This document shows, one piece after another, positions 57,248 to 64,000 of a stretch of 64,000 nt of DNA. The stretch is from Lathyrus oleraceus (lineage: Eukaryota > Streptophyta > Magnoliopsida > Fabales > Fabaceae). The DNA lies in the NCBI RefSeq assembly GCF_024323335.1, contig NC_066584.1:240215994-240279993 (forward strand), given 5' to 3'. Within the stretch, counting starts at the first letter, position 1, and each line of letters opens with the position of its first letter. The position numbers were made by a program, and so were the translations under genes. The notes under the pieces were generated by a model. It was not told the origin of the DNA. It made no database searches and worked only from the letters and a program-made list of their open reading frames with translations.

Positions 57248-59399
57248 GCTGGCCCTATTCAATCAACTATGAACCTGATCGGATGAAAGCAGCGGCTATC
57301 AGACTTTCAAGGTAAACAGGGATTGAATACCAAAAGAACCGGAGAATTTGCACTCTGTAGGTGACGAATCAAGGAAAGCGAGGCCATTTACCGATGGCGA
57401 CTTCAAAACAAATTTGATATTTACCGATATCAAAGAAAGCGAGGCCATTTACCGATGGCGGCTTCAAAACAAATTTGATATTTACCGATATCAAAGAAAG
57501 CGAGGCCATTTACCGATGGCGGCTTCAAAACAAATTTGATATTTACCGATATCAAAGAAAGCGAGGCCATTTACCGATGGCGGCTTCACTGGGGAGGAAA
57601 AAGATGTTTACAAGTGAAACAAGACTAGACATTTACCGATGACTGGGAAGGAACTCGATGTTTACCGATATCGAATCAATGATGTTTACAGACACCATGG
57701 AAAGAATACATTTATGAAACGAAACCATTTACCGATGGCAAAAATGAAACACTCGATATTTACGGATAGGGAATCTGCTGGGGAATCTTAACCAATAAAA
57801 CCATTTACCGATGGTTAACAAGCGACTGATGTTTATCGACATCGAACAATGATGTTTACCGACACCAAAAAGGGAAAGGACACACACGGGTGTTGACATG
57901 ATGATTTTTGTAGACACCATGAGAGACATGCCATTTACTGATGGCCAACGATTGGAATTCGACGTTTACCGACATCGAAAGATGATGTTTGCCGACATAA
58001 AAGAAAAGCACGGACATTTTACATGGATCAACACGACACCTACCGGTATCGCAAGGATGATATTTACATATGTCAAAATAAGGCAGACACTTGCCGGGGA
58101 CTAAATCGGAAGGGAATCAAGCTTTCCTTTCACGGACTGGTGAGAAAATAAATCTCACTGGGATTAACGATTCTGAATGTCGCCAAGAGCAACCGCCGCA
58201 AATGTGCTACACTGATGTTGAAAAATGATTCGTCTCTTCCGGAGATATGATCCAATCCGGCTTAATGCATGTATGTATATGTTTGAACTTTCTATGGCGT
58301 AATGCTCCATACTGATGGAAATGCTACGCGATTTGAGAATGCGAATGCAAATGATGATTACTACATACAAGATGCAAAGGGAGGAAAACTCCTGCTGGGA
58401 AAGCAAATGATCACTTTACTGAGCGTACAATTTCTGATTCGATCTTCCAACTCTGTGGGGACATACAACAATTCTGCTAAGGATACTATTCTCGGAACGG
58501 TAGATAAACCAACTCAACTGGGGAGTCATTTGTTGGGAAAACACCAACCTCTCGACCATGCTGGGGAAACAATTTCTGAACTCAACCTAGACGACCCAAC
58601 TTCTTACATGACTGGACAGTGTTGAAAAAACGGGGTCTTCCTTCGAACAAACTTTGGCTCATCTGCTTTAGCCATCAATCAAAGATAGTAATCTGCAAAA
58701 CGGCATGACATACATGCCCCAGGGGACCGTATGGACAAAATATACTCAAGTGTACTCAACATTCAAAATGATTTTCAGATGTTTTATCTTTCCGCACGTT
58801 ATTGTCTAGCCTTCATGTTTTTAGATGCAATGTTTATCAAAAATTTGGACGTTTTTTGCAAACAAAACAGTAGAAATAAAAAAACAAGAGAGCAATTCGA
58901 CTGAATAACGACTTTTATTGATTGAAAATGGCCTATAAAGGCAAATACATCAGGAAGCAATTCCTAGGAAGAGGTAATCGCGCCAAAAGAGAAAATAAAC
59001 TATCCTATTGGCAATGTGAACACGGCATTCCACTATTTTCCAATCCTATTATGACTCATAGATCTTCAATTTCCCCCAAATTCTTTGCTTTCTGAGAATA
59101 GTGATTGGACCGATCATATCCTTCAAGATGGTAGACACTGAAATGCGATGAAGTACAGATAACTCAGACTGCAGTCTTCGCTTTGATCCCTCTTTTGCTT
59201 GGACCGCCTTTTCAGGTTTTCAATCCACCGGGATACCCATTTTTGCCTAAGCCGCCTTTGCAGGTTTTCGACTTACCGGGTGTACATATTAATTTTTTAT
59301 TCTTATCCCTAACTTTTGCCCGAACCTTTTGTTTTTTTTTTTGGTTCACCGGGATGCCCTTTTTTGCCTGGACTCTCTTTCTTTGTCCAGCGGGTCAGT
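57248..59399 (-). other. C2 3' untranslated region
   Basis: No gene. It begins (minus strand) after the pol stop near 59400 and ends with the polypurine tract TTGATTGAATAGGGCC before the LTR. It contains a 61-bp tandem repeat (57370-57590), and the phrase TTTACCGA recurs many more times to about 58040. Confidence 0.7.
57370..57590 (+). repeat. 61-bp tandem repeat in the C2 3' UTR
   Basis: About 3.6 copies of a 61-bp unit containing AAAGCGAGGCCATTTACCGA and TTGATATTTACCGATATC, almost identical between copies. Its sequence differs from the 37-bp repeat at the equivalent place in C1. Confidence 0.9.
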
Positions 59400-62300
59400 T
59401 TATGCGAAGTATTTTTTGACTACATCTGAATTCACAGGAGACGGAAAATCTTCACCATCCATAGTTGTAAGCATCAAGGCTCCACCAGAAAAGACCTTTT
59501 TAACAACATATGGACCTTCATAATTCGGAGTCCACTTGCCCCTGTTATCTGTACCGGGAGGAAGGATCCTCTTCAAAACTAAGTCACCTATCTGATAGCT
59601 TCGAGGACGCACTTTCTGATCAAAGGCCTTCTTCATCCTTCTCTAATATAGTTGTCAATGGCACACAGCTGCTAATCGCTTTTCCTCAATTAAATTTAAC
59701 TCATCAAACCTGGCTTGAACCCACTCAGCCTCGTCAAGTTTTACATCCATCATCACCCTCAAAGAAGGGATTTCAACTTCTACTGGCAAGACTGCCTCCA
59801 TGCCATACACAAGTGAAAACGGAGTTTCCCCTGTTGACGTACGCACTGAGGTACGATACCCTTGCAAAGCGAAAGGCAACATCTCATGCCAATCCTTGTA
59901 CGTCACGACCATCTTTTGCACAATCTTCTTAATGTTTTTGTTTGCCGCCTCTACAACACCATTCATCTTTGGTCTGTAAGGAGAAGAATTATGGTGTTCG
60001 ATCTTAAAGTCTTTGCAAAGCTCTTTCATCATCTTGTTATTGAGATTCGAACCATTATCAATGATGATTCTCTCAGGAACCCCATAACGACAGATAATTT
60101 CTTTCTTAATGAATCGAGCAACCACTTGTCTGGTAGCATTGGCATAGGAAGCTGCTTCCACCCACTTGGTAAAGTAATCAATCGCGACTAGGATGAAGTG
60201 ATGTCCATTAGAAGCAGTAGGTTCAATCTTCCCAATCATATCGATGCCCTACATCGCGAATGGCCAAGGAGAATTCATAATATTCAGAGGGTTTGGTGGT
60301 ACATGCACTTTATCTGCATAGATCTGACATTTGTGGCACTTCCGAACGTATTTGAGACAATCAGATTCCATGGTTATCCAGTAATAACCGGCTCTTAACA
60401 ACTTCTTGGCCATTGCATGACCACCAGCATGGGTACCAAAAGATCCCTCATGTACTTCCTGCATTAACATGTCTGCTTCGTGTCTAACCACGCATCTGAG
60501 CAGAACCATGTCAAAGTTTGTCTTGTACAACACATCATCCTTGTTCAAGTAAAAGTTTCTAGCTAGCCTTCTCAGTGTCTTCTTGTCATTATTTGATGCT
60601 CCTTCAAGATACTCTTGGCTTTTGAGGAAATTCTTAATATCATAAAACCACGGCTTCTCATCAATAACAGACTCGGCTGCAAACACATACGCAGGCCTCT
60701 CGAGTCGATTCACAGCAACGTGCGGCACATGATTCTGCCAATGAACTTTAATCATGGAAGAAAATGTGGCTAAGGCATCAGCCATTTGATTTTCATCTCG
60801 GGGTATATGATACAACTTTACTGTCTTGAAGAAAGTCAGGATCCTTCTGGTGTAATCTCTATAAGGAATCAAATGCGGCTGATGAGTATTCCAGTCTCCA
60901 TTGACTTGGTTAATCACTAGAGCAGAATCTCCATAAATGTCCATAGTTTTGATCCTTAGATCGATGGCTTCCTCAATCCCCATGATACAAGCCTCGTACT
61001 CAGCTTCGTTGTTGGTTACTTCAAAAGTCAATCTGGCGGAAAAAGGTATGTGTGCACCTTTAGGATTAATGAGTACTGCCCCAACACCATTTCCATTCAC
61101 ATTCACCGCCCCATCAAACATCAGTGTCCACTTGTCATTGGGATCCGGTCCTTCCTCGACAAAAGGCTCTTCACAATCTTTCATTTTTAAGTACATGATA
61201 TCTTCATCGGGGAATTCAAACATCATCGGCTGATAGTCATCGATTGGTTGCTCGGCAAGGTAATCCGACAAAATACTACCCTTGATGGCCTTTTGCGACG
61301 TGTACTGGATATCATACTCTGTCAAAACCATCTGCCAACGAGCCACTCGTCCGGTAAGAGTCGGCTTTTCAAAGATATACTTTACTGGGTCCATCTTAGA
61401 ACTCAACAAGGTAGTATGGTTCAACATATACTGTCTTAGTCGGCGAGCAGCCCATGCCAAAGCGCAGCAAGTTTTCTCGAGCGGCGAATATCTTGTTTCA
61501 CAGTCGGTAAATTTTTTGCTAAGGTAGTATATTGCATGCTCTTTTCGACCAGACTTGTCATGCTGTCCCAATACACACCCCATCGAATTCTCTGTTACTG
61601 AAAGGTACATTATCAGAGGCCTCCCAGGAACTGGAGGTATAAGAATTGGAGGTTTCTGCAAATATTCTTTTATCTTATCAAAAGCTTTTTGACAATCATC
61701 GTTCCACCTGATTGCTTGATCTTTTCTTAGCAATTTAAATATCGGTTCGCACGTAGCTGTTAGGTGAGATATGAACCGTGCAATGTAGTTCAGCCTCCCT
61801 AAAAACACACGAACCTGCTTTTCCATTCTTGGTTCAGGCATTTCTTGAATAGCTTTTACTTTCACTAGATCAACCTCAATCTCTTTCTCACTGACAATGA
61901 AACCTAACAGCTTTCCAGATCTCACTCCAAATGTACACTTGTTTGGATTCAGCCTCAGTTTGAACTTTCTCAATCTTTCAAACAACTTTTGCAAGTTTAC
62001 CAAGTGCTCCTCTTCTGTCTGAGACTTTGCAATCATATCATCCACGTACACTTCAATTTCTTTGTGCATCATGTCATGAAAGAGAGTCGTCATAGCTCTT
62101 TGGTAGGTAGCGTCAGTGTTCTTCAACCCAAATGGCATTACCTTATAACAGAACGTGCCCCAAGGTGTAATGAACATCGTCTTCTCCATGTCTTCTGGCG
62201 CCATCTTGATCTGATTATAGCCAGAAAATCAATCCACGAAAGAGAAAACCGAGGACTGAGCAGTGTTATCGACCAATACATCAATGTGAGGTAATGGGAA

Positions 62301-62874
62301 GTCATCTTTCAAACTGTCTCTGTTTAAATCTCGGTAATCGACACACATCCTGACTTTACCATCCTTCTTCGGTACGGGTACGATGTTGGCCACCCAAGGG
62401 GGATAATTGGTAACGGCTAGAAAACCTGCATCCAACTGTTTCTGAACCTCCTCTTTGATCTTGACAGCCATATCAGGACTAGTTCTGTGAAGCTTCTACT
62501 TTACCGAAGGACAATCTTCTCTGAGAGGTAGCCTATGCACCACAATATCTGTATCCAAACCAGGCATATCTTGATACGACCATGCGAATACATCCACATA
62601 TTCCTGCAGCATTTCAATCAGCCCTCTCTTGACCTTTTCCTCTAAAGCAGCCCCTATCTTGATCTCTTTCTTTGCGTCCTCAGTACCAAGGTTAATGACT
62701 TCCAACTCTTCCTGATGAGGTTGAATGACCCTTTCCTCCTGTTTCAATAGTCTGGCCAATTCTTTGGGGAGTTCACAATCTTCTTCACTCTCCTCTTCGG
62801 CTTGGTAAATGGGATTATCAAAGTCATACTGAGCCATAACAGAATTGTTTTTAATGGAATCCGCAAGATCAATT
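59400..62874 (-). pseudogene. pol: C2 pol, broken by five stop codons
   Basis: Minus-strand frame homologous to C1 pol from the splice acceptor at about 62874 to the stop at 59400. In-frame stops are at 62496, 62229, 60249, 59655 and 59643. The 60249 stop replaces the Trp of the integrase WGIDMIG motif, and 62229 falls in the RT FMDGFSG motif. YVDDM is intact near 62040, the archaeal-type RNase H (MFDGA, NEAEYEA, GDSALVI) is intact at about 60740-61125, and the integrase retains TDNGS-like and NGVVEAANK sites. No frameshift was noticed, so decay is by point mutation. Confidence 0.9.
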
Positions 62875-63140
62875 CTGCACGAACGATGTTTCATGCTTTA
62901 TTTTAGAAAAGAGTTCAAGGAAGTCACAAAAAGAAAAAAACATTGCCATTTTTTATTGTTTTGAAAATGAAAGTAATAAAAACAGAAAGACAGTGAGCAC
63001 AAATTTGATTGCAAAACGTCCTTTATTGATGATAATCATTGAAAATTCAAAACATGATGTGGCCCTACAATGAACCACTACGCCCTGGGTAGAGCGTAGG
63101 ATTTTCATGCAAAATGAAAAACAGAAGAAAATTATTGTCT
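62875..63140 (-). other. C2 equivalent of the Ogre intron
   Basis: The acceptor is clear (TTCGTGCAG| before ATTGATCTTGCGG, minus strand) and the interior shares CAGGGCGTA...CATTGTAGGGCC and AATAAAGGACG with the C1 intron. At the place of the C1 donor (AGA|GTAATTTT) C2 reads CAGACAATAATTTT, so no GT is present there. Confidence 0.65.
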
Positions 63141-64000
63141 GAAGAGTAACTTGGACTATTTCTTCAGCAGTCTAGTTGTCGATCTTCTCCCCTGGAGCAC
63201 ACGGGCGCACCCAACTATCCATATCACAAACATTGTCACCATCTCCATTGTCTGTTGCAAAGACATCCCCGTGATTCATCAATCCAGCGCTAGTGAAAGT
63301 ACACGGCCATCCTGGACACCCTGCTCTGATGATTGAAAAGGCTGATAACCAATGCCAAACATGTCTTCTTTTACGGGCACATCAATCACCTAGCCCCATC
63401 CTTCCGTGTTACCTGAATGAATGACCTCCAGAGCTTGTTTATAGGACGCAATCGAGGTACCTGATTTCTTCTATTCAACAAAAGCCACCTTCTCAATACT
63501 GACAGTCTCAAAGGCTTGACATAGAGTTTCATGAATTTCGCCATCCATCTCCACATATTTGAAGGAGGATAAATGGCTCAAAAAGATGTCCTCTTCGCCA
63601 CACACGGTCACAACCTGACCATCCCACACATATTTCAGCTTTTGGTGGAGAGTCGAAGAAACTGCTCCGGCTCCATGTATCCAGGGACGCCCCAACAGAC
63701 AACTATATGCTGGTTGGATATCCATCACATAGAAGACAATGTTAAACACTTTCGGGCCGATGTTCACATGCAACGTGACTTCACCAAAAACCGACTGCTT
63801 GGATCCATCAAAAGCACGGACAACAAGATCACTTGGTGTGAGGACAACCCCTTCGGCATCAAGCTTACTCAGAGCCTTTTTGGGCAGCACATTCAAAGAA
63901 GAACCGGTATCAACCAAAACATGCGACAAAACGGCGCCTTTGCATTTCATCGTGATATGCAGAGCTCTATTGTGATTGCGACCCTTAGGTGTCAAGTCTA
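63141..64000 (-). pseudogene. C2 gag-protease, C-terminal part, broken
   Basis: The minus-strand frame enters from the right edge and is open to the stop at 63471. It contains the aspartic protease LVDTGSSLNVLP (about 63890-63925) and CLLGRPWIHGAG (about 63670-63705), matching C1. Beyond 63471 the homologous tail continues to about 63150 with further stops (for example near 63390 and 63283). The protease core itself reads intact. Confidence 0.88.

Larger units (their letters stand above)
54747..64000 (-). mobile_element. Ogre-type element C2, same family as C1, 3' part
   Basis: The 3' LTR terminus TGTCGCAACC lies at 54747, following GATGT (54742-54746), the expected target duplication. Inward are the LTR (to 57247), polypurine tract, a 3' UTR with tandem repeats, a pol broken by five stops, an intron-equivalent region and part of gag-protease running off the right edge. 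The proteins are close to those of C1 over long stretches, so it is the same family, but C2 is an older, inactive copy. Confidence 0.92.

Overview
This window is plant nuclear DNA made almost entirely of nested transposable elements. The mixture of very large Ogre-type Ty3/gypsy elements (Tat lineage, multi-kilobase LTRs, an intron between protease and reverse transcriptase), a Cyclops/Calypso-type Athila element and a CACTA transposon suggests a large-genome legume, most likely tribe Fabeae (Pisum, Vicia, Lathyrus, Lens). No single-copy host gene was recognised. The only possible host-derived coding sequence is a small exon carried inside the CACTA element.

Layout, left to right. (1) 1-11564: Ogre-type element C1, plus strand, without its 5' LTR: end of ORF1, gag-protease, intron, pol, a repeat-bearing 3' UTR and a 2.0 kb 3' LTR. 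C1 sits in (2) element A, plus strand, of a second Ogre-like LTR family. A's last 540 internal bases are 11565-12104. Its 3' LTR starts at 12105 and is split into pieces ending at 43871. (3) Inside that LTR lies a CACTA (En/Spm) transposon, 14503-37166. It encodes a frameshifted TNP2-type transposase and an intact 12-exon gene whose product ends in a Ulp1-like (C48) protease domain. (4) Inside the CACTA lies a complete Athila-lineage element on the minus strand, 15652-29278, with TSD ATACA, nearly identical LTRs, a tRNA-Asp primer site and two env-like (ATHILA) coding regions. (5) A 4.9 kb solo Ogre LTR (38575-43500, TSD GATGG) splits the A LTR again. (6) After 108 bp of spacer, element B (43980-54746, same LTR family as A) has a 4.4 kb 5' LTR, primer site, ORF1 and a stop-riddled gag. 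A 1.37 kb solo LTR (52747-54112, TSD GTATG) sits within gag. (7) A second Ogre-type element of the C1 family, C2 (54747 to beyond 64000, minus strand), is inserted in B.

The most unusual structures are these. A perfect 420-bp duplication of target DNA flanks the CACTA, whose left terminus is missing. The CACTA carries the intact transposase-ULP gene. The Athila element has a second env-like ORF with its own TATA promoter, under the same palindrome motif that forms a four-copy, regularly spaced array in its LTR. Palindrome arrays of unrelated sequence recur near the promoters or ends of the other elements.

Age signals differ. Athila is very young by LTR comparison, and its coding breaks are nearly all one-base changes at homopolymers. 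Element B and C2 are decayed mainly by stop codons. Boundaries come from terminal motifs, target-site duplications and reading-frame continuity read by eye. Family names come from recognisable protein motifs; no database search was possible.
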